This document shows positions 16,217-25,023 of a DNA stretch of 64,000 nt, piece after piece. Position 1 is the first letter of the stretch, and the number at the start of each line of letters is the position of its first letter. The translations under genes were made by a program, and so were the position numbers. The stretch lies in assembly GCA_934444365.1 (NCBI GenBank), contig CAKSCM010000004.1, forward strand, positions 84,108 through 148,107, given 5' to 3'. Under the pieces are notes generated by a model, which was given only the letters and a program-made list of their open reading frames with translations, was not told the DNA's origin and did not search any database. This DNA comes from an uncultured Eubacteriales bacterium (lineage in GTDB: Bacteria > Bacillota > Clostridia > Oscillospirales > Acutalibacteraceae).

Positions 16217-18205
16217 TCAAAGCGACAAAAGCTTTATAAACAGTCCGCCCTGAACCGTGCGGTTCTGAAAGCCGACCTGCATTGCGGTTGAGGTATAGTA
16301 CCAATCGGTAAAGGGCACCCGGCTAGGCGTATTGTCAAGCATATCCCACATGGTGTCGATTATGGCCTTTTCGTAATCCTTATCCTCGCAAAGGCAGGTA
16401 GACCACATAAGCCAGTCGGACTTTGTGTAGTCGCTTCGCATATCGAGCGGCAGTCCGAAACGGTTGAATTTTGTTTTATAGAACGAGACCTCATCCTCGA
16501 AAATGTCGCCGTCGAAAATGTCAAGACCCAATATTTTATCCCACACGAGATTGTATTTTATACTCCAGGAATCGGGCTTGTCAAAGGCCAGGCGGTAATG
16601 ATCTCCCGAACGCGCGCGCCGTTTCCACGATTTTGCATATTCGCGGGCGGTTTCAAGATAGCTTTTAGCCCTTTCCTCCTCGCCGATTGCCTCAAGCATT
16701 TTTCCGAAGGCTGCAATTCCGACTATTGCCTTGGCCGAAAGATTGCAGTTGTGGGCAAGATGTCCGGCGAAGTCGTCGGTGCAAAGCTGATTTTCGGGAT
16801 CGGTTCCGTATTTGATGAGATACTGAGCCCATTTTAAAAGGCATTCCCTGTGCTTTTCAAAATAGGAATAATCCCCCTTCGCGCGGCAGGCGGCGTAGGT
16901 ACAGATAATGGCGTTGCCGCTTTCCTCAACCGGCATCTGCGACTCATCAGAAAACTCGTCCTTTTCGCGGTTCAGTCCGTAAACCTGTCCGTTTAAACGG
17001 GGATACTGTCCGACGTCGTGCGGCGCAAAATCAAAGGGCCAGCGCGGCGTGTCGGCAAAGCCGAATATAGGATTCAGCATTCCCTCAACCAGCTCGGGAG
17101 CGTAAATAAGGTAAAGCGGAATCGACGGATAGGTCACGTCAAGGGTGGCCGCACAGCCGTTGCTGAAGCATTCCTTTGAAACAAAGAATATCTCGTCGCC
17201 GCAAAATGCGAGCTTGTGGGCGGCTATTGTCTGACGGTAGGCAAGGGAGATTATATCGGCGTATTTTTCGCCGAATTTGCGCGCGGAATGAAGAATTTCC
17301 TCCTCGGCCTGCGCTACCCTCGAGCATATATCCTCGTATTCGTCAAGGGCCTTTTTGCAGATATCCTCAAAGGTATCGCCGTTTTTCCTGTAATAAGCGT
17401 CGATCGGGCGGCCGAGATAGGTAAGCGAATGAATATCATCGTAACCGACGCATATAAATCCGCCTTTTCCTCCGGCTTTGGCCGTAAAATCGTCCTGAAA
17501 GCCGATATGGGCAAAGGTATCGCTTATTTTGACCTCGGTGCCGTCGTCGTACTCGTTGTCGCCGAGCTCCTCGGGATGGCGGCGATCAAGCCGCAAGGCG
17601 ATGGTGTTAATGTGCGCCGCGCCGCATTTTTTGCCCGGCCGCGAGAAAACATGCAGATATCCCCAGTCGATACGCCGGTCGTCTCCGCTTATGGCGAGTA
17701 TTCCCTCCTCGCCCCGGCCGCACATCATGCCATTTTCGGTTTTGAATATCTTTACGCTCTGGTCGGGTGTGTTAACGGCCAGCTCGGCCGAAACGCCGAT
17801 GTAGACCGATACGTCGGTATCCTTGCCGTTTAAGGGGGTTACACGGTATGAAATATACGACACCGGACGCGAGAGCAGATAAAGGTCGCTCAGCAAAAGG
17901 GGCGACATAAAGGTAACCTCCAGGCGGATAACCTCGTTCTCGAAGGTATACACCGTGTGCATTGGATACACTTTAACGTCGGTCTGAGGGATAACCGGAA
18001 TCCTGTCGGCATAAAAATTATCCTGCGACAAGCTCCCCATAAAACGGTATGACCGTCCGCCGGATGATACAATGCCGATAAGGCTCTGGCGGCTCCTTGT
18101 CCAGTGACGGGTAACGTCGTCGTAAAGGCGATCGGTGCACGACCACACGCTTAAATGCGGGTCGTTTGTAATAAGCGGTACGGCAGGATAACGAAGGCTG
18201 CTCAT
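16217..18205 (-). CDS. Glutaminase A-like protein (DUF4964/5127/4965/1793 type)
   Basis: 662 aa. The start MSSLRYPAVPLITNDPHLSVWSCTDRLYDD and the segments CYGGDEIFFVSKECFSNGC-like, WPFDFAPHDVGQYP and NLSAKAIVGIAAF correspond to the glutaminase-A-like family first described in fungi and common in gut bacteria. The C-terminal half should be an alpha/alpha toroid. No signal peptide is seen, so the protein is probably cytoplasmic, unlike many Bacteroidetes relatives. Substrate is not assured; family members are annotated glutaminases or unknown. A standalone gene, with a GGAGCA site before the ATG. Confidence 0.78.
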   Translation of the reverse strand: MSSLRYPAVPLITNDPHLSVWSCTDRLYDDVTRHWTRSRQSLIGIVSSGGRSYRFMGSLSQDNFYADRIPVIPQTDVKVYPMHTVYTFENEVIRLEVTFMSPLLLSDLYLLSRPVSYISYRVTPLNGKDTDVSVYIGVSAELAVNTPDQSVKIFKTENGMMCGRGEEGILAISGDDRRIDWGYLHVFSRPGKKCGAAHINTIALRLDRRHPEELGDNEYDDGTEVKISDTFAHIGFQDDFTAKAGGKGGFICVGYDDIHSLTYLGRPIDAYYRKNGDTFEDICKKALDEYEDICSRVAQAEEEILHSARKFGEKYADIISLAYRQTIAAHKLAFCGDEIFFVSKECFSNGCAATLDVTYPSIPLYLIYAPELVEGMLNPIFGFADTPRWPFDFAPHDVGQYPRLNGQVYGLNREKDEFSDESQMPVEESGNAIICTYAACRAKGDYSYFEKHRECLLKWAQYLIKYGTDPENQLCTDDFAGHLAHNCNLSAKAIVGIAAFGKMLEAIGEEERAKSYLETAREYAKSWKRRARSGDHYRLAFDKPDSWSIKYNLVWDKILGLDIFDGDIFEDEVSFYKTKFNRFGLPLDMRSDYTKSDWLMWSTCLCEDKDYEKAIIDTMWDMLDNTPSRVPFTDWYYTSTAMQVGFQNRTVQGGLFIKLLSL

Positions 18206-18224
18206 TTTGGTTGCTCCTTTTTCT

Positions 18225-18260
18225 TTTTAAAATATGCCCTTGCCATATGACAAGGGCAAT
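18225..18260 (-). terminator. Possible terminator of the pncB-nadB-nadC operon
   Basis: TGCCCTTG (18235-18242) pairs with CAAGGGCA (18251-18258); on the minus strand TATTTT follows. Lies about 30 bp after the nadC stop. Confidence 0.45.
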
Positions 18261-18287
18261 AACGAAGTTCTTTTTAAAATTATGATG

Positions 18288-19130
18288 TTATTTCTTGATC
18301 TTTAAGGATATATCAAGGGCCTTTGCCGAGTGGGTAAGGGCTCCGAGCGAGATAATATCCACCCCGCAAGCGGCAATTTCGGCGATGTTCTGCTCGGTTA
18401 TTCCGCCCGAGGCTTCGCTAAGCGCCCTGCCGTTTATAACCTCTACGGCCTTTTTCATCTCATCGGTGCTCATATTGTCAAGCATTATAATGTCGGCGCG
18501 GCTGTCGAGTGCCTCTTTTACCTCGTCCAGATTCCTTGTTTCGACCTCGATCTTAACGGTATGGCCGAGGTGCTCGCGAAGCTTTTTAACCGCCGCCGTT
18601 ATCGAGCCTGCAGCGTCGATGTGATTGTCCTTGAGCATGGCGGCGTCCGAAAGATTAAAGCGGTGATTTTTGCCGCCGCCGGTCATAACGGCGTATTTTT
18701 CAATGGCTCTGAGTCCCGGCAGGGTCTTCCTCGTGTCGGCAACCGTCGCCCTTGTTCCCTTTACAAGCTCAACGCATCTTGCCGTGGCGGTGGCAATGCC
18801 CGACATATGCTGAATTATGTTAAGAGCGGTGCGCTCGCCCTTTAAAAGCTCCCTTGTAAGTCCGTCGAGCTCGGCGATTATCTCGCCCTTTTTTATGCGG
18901 TCGCCGTCCTTTTTATAGGTCTCGAAGGTCACACTTGTGCCTATGTGAGAAAAGACCCTCATTGCAATGTCAAGTCCGCACAGCACACCGTCTGCCTTTG
19001 CGAGCATGACGGCATGGGAGGTCTCGTCGCTGTCTATGGTAAGATCGGTCGCTACGTCTATGTAGTTTATGTCCTCCTTAAGGGCGCGGTCTATAATTTC
19101 GTCGGCGTAAAAAACAGGCAGTGTCATCAT
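18288..19130 (-). CDS. nadC: Nicotinate-nucleotide diphosphorylase (carboxylating)
   Basis: Quinolinate phosphoribosyltransferase; converts quinolinate and PRPP to nicotinate mononucleotide in de novo NAD synthesis. Recognisable segments are ERTALNIIQHMSGIAT, VADTRKTLPGLRAIEKYAV and HRFNLSDAAMLKDNH. 280 aa is normal. The ATG overlaps the nadB stop (ATGA), so the two are translationally coupled. The gene for quinolinate synthase (nadA) is not in the window. Confidence 0.95.
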   Translation of the reverse strand: MMTLPVFYADEIIDRALKEDINYIDVATDLTIDSDETSHAVMLAKADGVLCGLDIAMRVFSHIGTSVTFETYKKDGDRIKKGEIIAELDGLTRELLKGERTALNIIQHMSGIATATARCVELVKGTRATVADTRKTLPGLRAIEKYAVMTGGGKNHRFNLSDAAMLKDNHIDAAGSITAAVKKLREHLGHTVKIEVETRNLDEVKEALDSRADIIMLDNMSTDEMKKAVEVINGRALSEASGGITEQNIAEIAACGVDIISLGALTHSAKALDISLKIKK

Positions 19131-20593
19131 TTTGCGGATAGCATCTCCTTCATTATAATATGGGCAACCGTTGCAATGCTCAAAACATCGTAGTAACGCT
19201 TGGTTTTGGCGAATGATCCGGTGTAAAGTCGGTCAAGAATATCCTTTACCTGGCGCGAGCCCTTGCGCATAGCATCGTAATCCGGAACGACAAAGCAGGC
19301 GCGCTGTAAAATGTCGTTTATTCTGAAATCCAGTCCCTCGGGAAGGGGCGCGCCGGACATATCCGGCAGGGGATTGCGCGAAGAGTCGGGCTCGGGAACG
19401 CTTTTAAAGCCCTTTGAGCAAATATCCTGTGCGGCACGGCGGCCGAAAACAAGAGCCTCAAGCAGCGAATTCGAAGCAAGACGATTATGACCGTGAACGC
19501 CGGTATGCGAGCATTCGCCGACGGCATAAAGTCCGTCGAGGGTGGTTCTGGCGTGCAGATCTACGTCGATTCCGCCCATAAGATAGTGCTGGCAGGGATA
19601 AATGGGGATTTTATCCTTGGTTATGTCCACGCCGGCCTCAAGGCATTTGCCGTATATCTGCGGAAAGCGGTTTTTAAGGAAATCCGCTCCCTTATAGGCT
19701 ATGTCAAGATAGAATTTATCGCTTGCAACGCGGCGGCTTTCAAGAATTATCGACTTTGAAACGACATCGCGGGGAGCCAGCTCCAGCCGTTCGTCGTAAA
19801 GATGCATAAACCGCTCGCCGTTGCAGTTTAAAAGATAGGCTCCCTCGCCCCTTACCGCCTCGCTTATAAGAAAGCGCTGGCGGTCGGCCGTTCCGGCAAA
19901 GGCGGTCGGATGGAACTGGACATAGCTTAAATGCTTTATCCTGCAGCCGTTTTCAAAGGCTATACGGATTCCGTCGCCGGTGGCGATGGCCGAATTGGTG
20001 GTATAACGGTAAACCTGCCCTATTCCTCCGGTTGCAAAAACGACATAGGGCGAATACGCCCGTTTTGCCTGCTCGTTTTCGTCAAGATAGGACACGGCAA
20101 AGCCGCCGCGTATACGGTCGAGATCAAACATCTGGCAATTTTCCATTACCGTTACGTTGTCGAGCTCCAAAACCCTTTTGGAGAGCACCTTTTCGATCTC
20201 GTCGCCGGTGGAATCGCGATGATGGACAATGCGGTTGCGGCTGTGTCCTCCCTCAAGAGTGTATAGCAGTCCCCCGTCCTTGTTAAGGTCAAAATCCACC
20301 CCCATATGGTAGATATTCAGAACGTCGGACGGGCCCTCCTCAACCAGAACCCTTACGGCCTCGGGATTGTTCTCCTGACGGCCGGCTATCATGGTGTCGT
20401 TAAAATGCAAACCGAAATTGTCGTTGAGCTTATCAAGCACGGCCGCAACGCCGCCTTGGGCTAGCGCCGTGTTGCAAAGCATAATTTCCTTTTTGCACAT
20501 TAAAAGTATTTTTTTATCGCGCGGCAGGTTCAAAATGGTATAAAGACCACCGATGCCGCCGCCCACGACTATAACATCATACATATCAGACAT
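19127..20593 (-). CDS. nadB: L-aspartate oxidase
   Basis: FAD enzyme oxidising L-aspartate to iminoaspartate, the first step of de novo NAD synthesis. The N-terminal dinucleotide fold has VVGGGIGGLY; downstream GGHSRNRIVHHRDSTGDEI and HYLMGGIDVD are fumarate-reductase-family substrate-site segments. 488 aa. It lies between pncB (48 bp upstream, same strand) and nadC (overlapping). In anaerobes fumarate rather than oxygen can be the acceptor; this is known of the family and not tested here. Confidence 0.94.
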   Translation of the reverse strand: MSDMYDVIVVGGGIGGLYTILNLPRDKKILLMCKKEIMLCNTALAQGGVAAVLDKLNDNFGLHFNDTMIAGRQENNPEAVRVLVEEGPSDVLNIYHMGVDFDLNKDGGLLYTLEGGHSRNRIVHHRDSTGDEIEKVLSKRVLELDNVTVMENCQMFDLDRIRGGFAVSYLDENEQAKRAYSPYVVFATGGIGQVYRYTTNSAIATGDGIRIAFENGCRIKHLSYVQFHPTAFAGTADRQRFLISEAVRGEGAYLLNCNGERFMHLYDERLELAPRDVVSKSIILESRRVASDKFYLDIAYKGADFLKNRFPQIYGKCLEAGVDITKDKIPIYPCQHYLMGGIDVDLHARTTLDGLYAVGECSHTGVHGHNRLASNSLLEALVFGRRAAQDICSKGFKSVPEPDSSRNPLPDMSGAPLPEGLDFRINDILQRACFVVPDYDAMRKGSRQVKDILDRLYTGSFAKTKRYYDVLSIATVAHIIMKEMLSAK

Positions 20594-20640
20594 AAGCTTC
20601 TACGGACCTTTCTTTTCCTCGCTTTTTCCCTTTATCGGTA

Positions 20641-22095
20641 TCAGGAATGGGACGACAGCATTTCTCCTCTAAGATCCCAAAGTCTCTGTGAAAGATCGAC
20701 ATAGTAGTTGTGAGGATTTTCAAAACGCAAAACCTCGTCCCACAAATGGCTTATCTGATTACGGCAATAAGACTGGATTTCGGGCAGTGTGGGCGAGTTG
20801 TAAACGCATTTTCCGCCTACGAAGACGGGCTGCAGCAAATGGCGTGCGACAAAATTGTCGACCGTCTTGCGCTTCCAGGTATGGTCGGGATCGAAAAGCT
20901 CATAAGGAGCGTTCTGATCGACCTCTTCGTCCGAAAGGGTTATAAGATCAGCCATGGCCTTGCCGATCTCGCGGTCGAACAGCCTCCACACCGTTTTTTC
21001 GCCCGGCAGGGTTATCTTGCCGACGTTGTCGCTTATTTTTATTCTCGGCTCCATTTTTCCGTTTTCTTCAATGGCCGAAAGCTTGTAAACGCAGCCGAGC
21101 ACCGGATCGCTCGCCGCCGTTATAAGGCGCTCACCGACTCCGAAAATGTCTATCTCGGCACCCTGAAGCAGTAAATCTCGTATTATATTTTCGTCGAGCG
21201 AATTTGAGACCGCAACGGCGCAATCGGGATATCCCGCGGCATCAAGCATAGCGCGCGCCTTACGGCTTAAGTAGGTTATGTCGCCCGAGTCTATACGGAT
21301 TGCCTTCGGGCGTACGCCGAGCGGCTTTAACACCTCGTCGAAGGCCTTTATGGCATTGGGAATGCCGGATTTAATGGTATTGTAGGTATCTACCAGAACA
21401 ACGCAGTTGTTGGGGAAGGTCGCGGCATATGCCTTGAAGGCTTCGAGCTCGCTGCCGAAGCTGAGCACCCATGAATGGGACATCGCAAGGAAGGGCGGAA
21501 TTCCGAATTCCTTTGCGGCAAGAGCGTTGGCGGTACCGCTGCAGCCGCCTATAAAGGCCGCCCTCGCGCCGAGCAAGGCCGCCGAAATTCCGTGGGCCGT
21601 ACGGGAGCCGAACTCGTAAACCTCGCGCGAATCGGCCGCCCTTACTATCCGGTTGGCCTTAGTGGCAATAAGGGACTGATGATTTATAAAAAGCAATGCC
21701 ATTATTTCGACCAGCTGGGCCTGAATGAGAGGCCCTCTTACCGTCAAAAAAGGCTCCTTCGGAAATACCGGAGTACCCTCGGGCACGGCAAAAACATCGC
21801 ATGTAAACTTAAAATCCCGTAAATAGTCGGTGAATTCCTCGGAAAACATCTGGGTGGAGCGAAGATATTCGATATCCTCCTCGCTGAACTTCATGTTGCG
21901 TAAATAATCGATAAGCTGAGAAAGGCCGGCCGCGATTACAAAGCCGCCGCCATCGGGAATTTTACGGAAGAAAAGGTCAAAGCGCGCGGTTTTATCCTGA
22001 GTTTTATAGCTCACCGCTCCGTTGGCGACCGCAAGCTGACAAAAATCGGTAAGCAGTGCGGATTTATATTCGCTTTCCAAAACATGTTTCAACAT
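20641..22095 (-). CDS. pncB: Nicotinate phosphoribosyltransferase
   Basis: Salvages nicotinate to nicotinate mononucleotide with PRPP. Family segments include EFGSRTAHGISAALLGARAAFIGG, SHSWVLSFGSELEAF, VLVDTYNT and IRIDSGDITYLSRKAR. The start is placed at MLKHVLESEY because GGAGG sits 6-8 bp before it; an in-frame ATG 39 bp upstream lacks a site. First gene of pncB-nadB-nadC, so salvage and de novo NAD synthesis appear to be co-transcribed. Confidence 0.93.
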   Translation of the reverse strand: MLKHVLESEYKSALLTDFCQLAVANGAVSYKTQDKTARFDLFFRKIPDGGGFVIAAGLSQLIDYLRNMKFSEEDIEYLRSTQMFSEEFTDYLRDFKFTCDVFAVPEGTPVFPKEPFLTVRGPLIQAQLVEIMALLFINHQSLIATKANRIVRAADSREVYEFGSRTAHGISAALLGARAAFIGGCSGTANALAAKEFGIPPFLAMSHSWVLSFGSELEAFKAYAATFPNNCVVLVDTYNTIKSGIPNAIKAFDEVLKPLGVRPKAIRIDSGDITYLSRKARAMLDAAGYPDCAVAVSNSLDENIIRDLLLQGAEIDIFGVGERLITAASDPVLGCVYKLSAIEENGKMEPRIKISDNVGKITLPGEKTVWRLFDREIGKAMADLITLSDEEVDQNAPYELFDPDHTWKRKTVDNFVARHLLQPVFVGGKCVYNSPTLPEIQSYCRNQISHLWDEVLRFENPHNYYVDLSQRLWDLRGEMLSSHS

Positions 22096-22272
22096 TTTAT
22101 CCTCCGAAGAGGTTTCCCTCTCCGAAGCTTTCACCGCCTTTTTAAAAGATTAAATACCGTTCAGGCTGACAGGACCTGTCGGGTGCGCTCGCCGCCGTTA
22201 CCGCCGAAAATATCCGGCCGTTTTAGCGCGAACAACCCTTAAGACCCGTCATTCGGATTTTTTATCAACCTT

Positions 22273-22318
22273 ATTTTATCACATTTTCCCGTGATTGCAA
22301 TAATAAAGGCCCTTTATT
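22273..22318 (-). promoter_or_regulatory. Putative pncB-nadBC promoter with adjacent palindrome
   Basis: On the minus strand TTGCAA (22295-22300) and TAAAAT (22273-22278) are 16 bp apart. A near-adjacent perfect palindrome, AATAAAGG-C-CCTTTATT (22302-22318), lies just upstream of the -35 box and could be an operator for a NAD-responsive regulator. It does not obviously match the NiaR or NrtR motifs I know. Confidence 0.4.
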
Positions 22319-22351
22319 GTTAAAAAATCAATTCGTCAGGGTCACTCCGGC

Positions 22352-22427
22352 AAACAAAAACCGACGACCGGAGTTTTTTCGCGGATAAGTCCGTCAAAAG
22401 CGGACAACAAAAACTCCGATTGTCGGT
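22352..22427 (-). terminator. Terminator of the YczE-like gene
   Basis: Read on the minus strand, CCGAC...CGGAG (from 22425) pairs across an inner GTCCGC/GACGGAC-type hairpin with CTCCGG...GTCGG (to 22361), followed by TTTTTGTTTG. Two nested stems make a long terminator hairpin about 80 bp after the stop. Confidence 0.5.
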
Positions 22428-22507
22428 CTGGATTATCGGTTTATATTATTTTTCATATTCGGTTTACAGGATTTTTTAAACGCCCTTAGCCGAACCGGTA
22501 TTTTAAA

Positions 22508-23200
22508 TTAATCGAGCTTAAACCACTCAGCGGCTCTTTTAAACCTCGGGGTTATCTCGAAATACTTATCCGTCAACCTTGTAAAAATGCCTATTATCGT
22601 CCCGTTTGCAACCGCCATTATAAGGGTTCCGAAGCTGACCCCTTTAAACCCTCCGAAAAACACGAGGGTCATAATTGTGGCACAGGCAAGGCAGACAAGA
22701 TCAAAGCAGGTTTTAAAAACCGGTGTTTTAATGCCGTATTTTCCGCTTACCGCTTTAACAAAAAAGTCGTACACCTGCGGATACAGATAGGTTTTGAAAA
22801 AAAGCGCGACGGCAAGGGAGGTAAGCAGCATTCCGCCGGCGAACATAAGTATTCTGCACCACATAGCCATGCTCCCCGGAGCGGTTTTTTCGGGATTGAA
22901 TACGGGAATAAGCCGCCACAGATCAAGCGCCGCTCCGTAAATAATGCAGGTTGCAAAGGAGCAAAGATAAACAACCTTAAACCTTCTCATAACAAGGCAC
23001 AGCACCGCAAAAAGCCCGGCCTGTATGACGTATTCGGCCTGCCCGAAGGAAAGCCAGCCGACCTTAAGGCTGAGTATGTAAGCCGGGGCAACTATCATGG
23101 ATACCCCAAAGCCGGTCGATGATATCATCGCCACGGCAAAGGACAAAAGCGCAACGGCCGCTATGTACACCGTTTCGCTGTGAATATGTATTTTTTTCAT
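22508..23200 (-). CDS. YczE/YyaS/YitT-family membrane protein
   Basis: About 230 aa integral membrane protein with roughly five hydrophobic segments, starting YIAAVALLSFAVAMISSTGFGVSMIVAPAY. The pattern matches the YczE/YyaS/YitT family of uncharacterised Firmicutes membrane proteins (DUF6198-like). The ATG at 23200 is preferred over a GTG 9 bp upstream because GGGAAG is 8 bp before the ATG. A standalone gene; no neighbour suggests a role. Confidence 0.75.
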   Translation of the reverse strand: MKKIHIHSETVYIAAVALLSFAVAMISSTGFGVSMIVAPAYILSLKVGWLSFGQAEYVIQAGLFAVLCLVMRRFKVVYLCSFATCIIYGAALDLWRLIPVFNPEKTAPGSMAMWCRILMFAGGMLLTSLAVALFFKTYLYPQVYDFFVKAVSGKYGIKTPVFKTCFDLVCLACATIMTLVFFGGFKGVSFGTLIMAVANGTIIGIFTRLTDKYFEITPRFKRAAEWFKLD

Positions 23201-23501
23201 GTTTTGCACTTCCCGTTTCCCCGGAGATAAAAGCTCTGTAAACTAAAAAATATGTCAATCAATAGCCGGGCCGTTGACCTACCGATCCCGACCGATCACC
23301 CGATCGCCCCGCCGGCCGACCTTACGGCTGACCCGACTATCCATCTGACGGCCGCCCGATAAACCGACCGGTTACTTACCCGTTAGTCCGTTAATCCTTT
23401 TGGCGATATACCGACATGCCGATCTCCATAAGCCCTCAGCCGTCAGACCGACGTTACCGCCCGGAGATTAACTCTCAAAAGCCGGCTGCAACCTTTTCTA
23501 A
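23201..23501. other. CCG-rich degenerate repeat gap
   Basis: No gene. About 23265-23470 is a low-complexity run of CCGACCG, CCGATCG and GACGGC-like words, similar in texture to 13290-13430, 28490-28620 and 51010-51340. Confidence 0.5.
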
Positions 23502-24176
23502 TCAGCCGAGATATTTAAAGGGAGAGAACTCCGGGTCGCTGAAATTGATTAAAAGCACACCCTTTTCGACCGATATCATCGCTTCCCGGGACAAAAACTC
23601 ATTGCTCACCCCGAGGGCCGTTCTGAAATCGAGATGTGCGTCGGTTACCGTATATTTAAGGCCCTTTATGTTGACCCCGTCGGCGCTGTCTCCCATGCAA
23701 AAGACCGAAATATAGCCCGAAAGCTCCTTTCCAAAATGTATTTGAGAATTCTCGATAACCGTAAACACGGTATCTTTATCCACTAAAAATCCTCTTTTGC
23801 CCATGCCGCTTATGTGGGCGAGAAGCTGAAAATTGGCGATGGTATGATCCTGCCGTCTGCCTCCGAGACCGCCGTAAATTACAAACACATCGGCACCTTT
23901 ACTTATCCCTAAATCGACCGACAGTCCGGTATCGGTATCATCCTTTTCGCTCGGGAAGGTAAGGACGTTTTCGCCCTGCACGGCGTGTCCGAGCGAGTCG
24001 AAATCGCCGAGGATAAAGTCGGGCGATATTCCGCTTTTTTTAAGGAATTCGAGCCCGGCGTCGGCCGCAACGACTATGTCTCCCCTGTTTTTATCGGGCA
24101 AAAACGGGGTTCCGGAAATATCGGACGCCCCGTAAATAAAGCATATTTTACTGTTCTTTGTTTTCTCCGTTTTCAT
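23502..24176 (-). CDS. thiN: Thiamine pyrophosphokinase
   Basis: Transfers pyrophosphate from ATP to thiamine, making TPP. The family motifs are all visible: AADAGLEFL, DFILGDFDSLG, SEKDDTDTGLSVD and GGLGGRRQDHTIAN. 224 aa. The first 29 bp overlap the end of the V-ATPase D gene in another frame, which suggests co-transcription with it. TPP is the cofactor of the korB product elsewhere in the window. Confidence 0.93.
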   Translation of the reverse strand: MKTEKTKNSKICFIYGASDISGTPFLPDKNRGDIVVAADAGLEFLKKSGISPDFILGDFDSLGHAVQGENVLTFPSEKDDTDTGLSVDLGISKGADVFVIYGGLGGRRQDHTIANFQLLAHISGMGKRGFLVDKDTVFTVIENSQIHFGKELSGYISVFCMGDSADGVNIKGLKYTVTDAHLDFRTALGVSNEFLSREAMISVEKGVLLINFSDPEFSPFKYLG

Positions 24177-24816
24177 TTTTCGACATGCCTTTTCGCGGTG
24201 ATTTTTTGGCCTCTTTTTGCTGCTTTATGACCTTCATGTGCGAGAAGTCCTCGCGTTCCTTTTCCTCAAGCGAATCGGAGATAAAACGCACCGTCTCGTT
24301 ATATCCGGGAATTACGATGTTCTGCAGGGCATTCGCCCGCTTTTGGGTCTTGTTTATCGCCACGGCCAGCCTGTAAACGCTGTTTTCCACCTCGGCTAAT
24401 TTTACCGTAAGCTTTTTGACCTCGTCGAACTTGAAATAGGCCTCGTCAAGGGCCGAATTGGTGGCGTAAAAGCCGAAATGATTCTTCGGCTCGCTCTCCT
24501 TTAAGCTTACAACCGGCAGCTCGACCCCCATTACCGAACGGACCTTTACCGTTATTCCGTCCTCCACCGGGACGGCACGGGCCAGCTCGTCGCACACACC
24601 GAGGGTGACGTTCGCGCGCTGCAAGGCCTTATACGCCTCGGCAAAAAGCCCGTTTATCCTGCTTTGCAGATCCTTGGCGACATCTATCATACCCATGGTC
24701 TCACGTATAAGGATGTTGCGCTTACGGTCGAGCAGCTCATATCCGGTCTTGGCGAGCTCCAACGATCTTTTAACCGCTATAAGATTGCCCTTTGTCGGGC
24801 TCATCTGATACATCAT
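24148..24816 (-). CDS. atpD: V-type ATP synthase subunit D
   Basis: Central-stalk subunit D of the V/A-type rotary ATPase. The N-terminus SPTKGNLIAVKRSLELAKTGYELLDRKRNIL and the C-terminal KTQKRANALQNIVIPGYNETVRFI are family signatures; the protein is a long antiparallel coiled coil. 222 aa, with a charged tail. Two adjacent ATG codons start the frame, and a third (MSPTKG) is where most homologues begin. It follows the B gene by 207 bp and overlaps thiN. Confidence 0.94.
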   Translation of the reverse strand: MMYQMSPTKGNLIAVKRSLELAKTGYELLDRKRNILIRETMGMIDVAKDLQSRINGLFAEAYKALQRANVTLGVCDELARAVPVEDGITVKVRSVMGVELPVVSLKESEPKNHFGFYATNSALDEAYFKFDEVKKLTVKLAEVENSVYRLAVAINKTQKRANALQNIVIPGYNETVRFISDSLEEKEREDFSHMKVIKQQKEAKKSPRKGMSKNENGENKEQ

Positions 24817-25023
24817 AAGGCTTGAATCTCACATTCCTTAAGTGAATTTGCTTTAAAAGGCGAATTTTACTTCAAAACCGACCGCAAAAAGCGTTTGGTT
24901 TTTCGGATTTTGCTTTGGGTTCTTCGTTTTACGTTTTTGTTTTACGTTTTTATAGATGTTGCTCCATATTATATGGACAACACAACCGCCCGGGATTTTT
25001 AAAAAGGAATTAAAAATCCGGAT

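Larger units (their letters stand above)
22096..22507 (-). other. pncB upstream / yczE downstream region
   Basis: Contains the pncB promoter candidate and its adjacent palindrome (22273-22318) and the terminator of the YczE-like gene (22352-22427). No gene. Confidence 0.5.

Noticed and set aside
22344..22379. Plus-strand terminator ACTCCGG/CCGGAGT-TTTTT
   Set aside because: No plus-strand gene ends nearby; the same bases form a longer hairpin that serves the minus-strand YczE-like gene.
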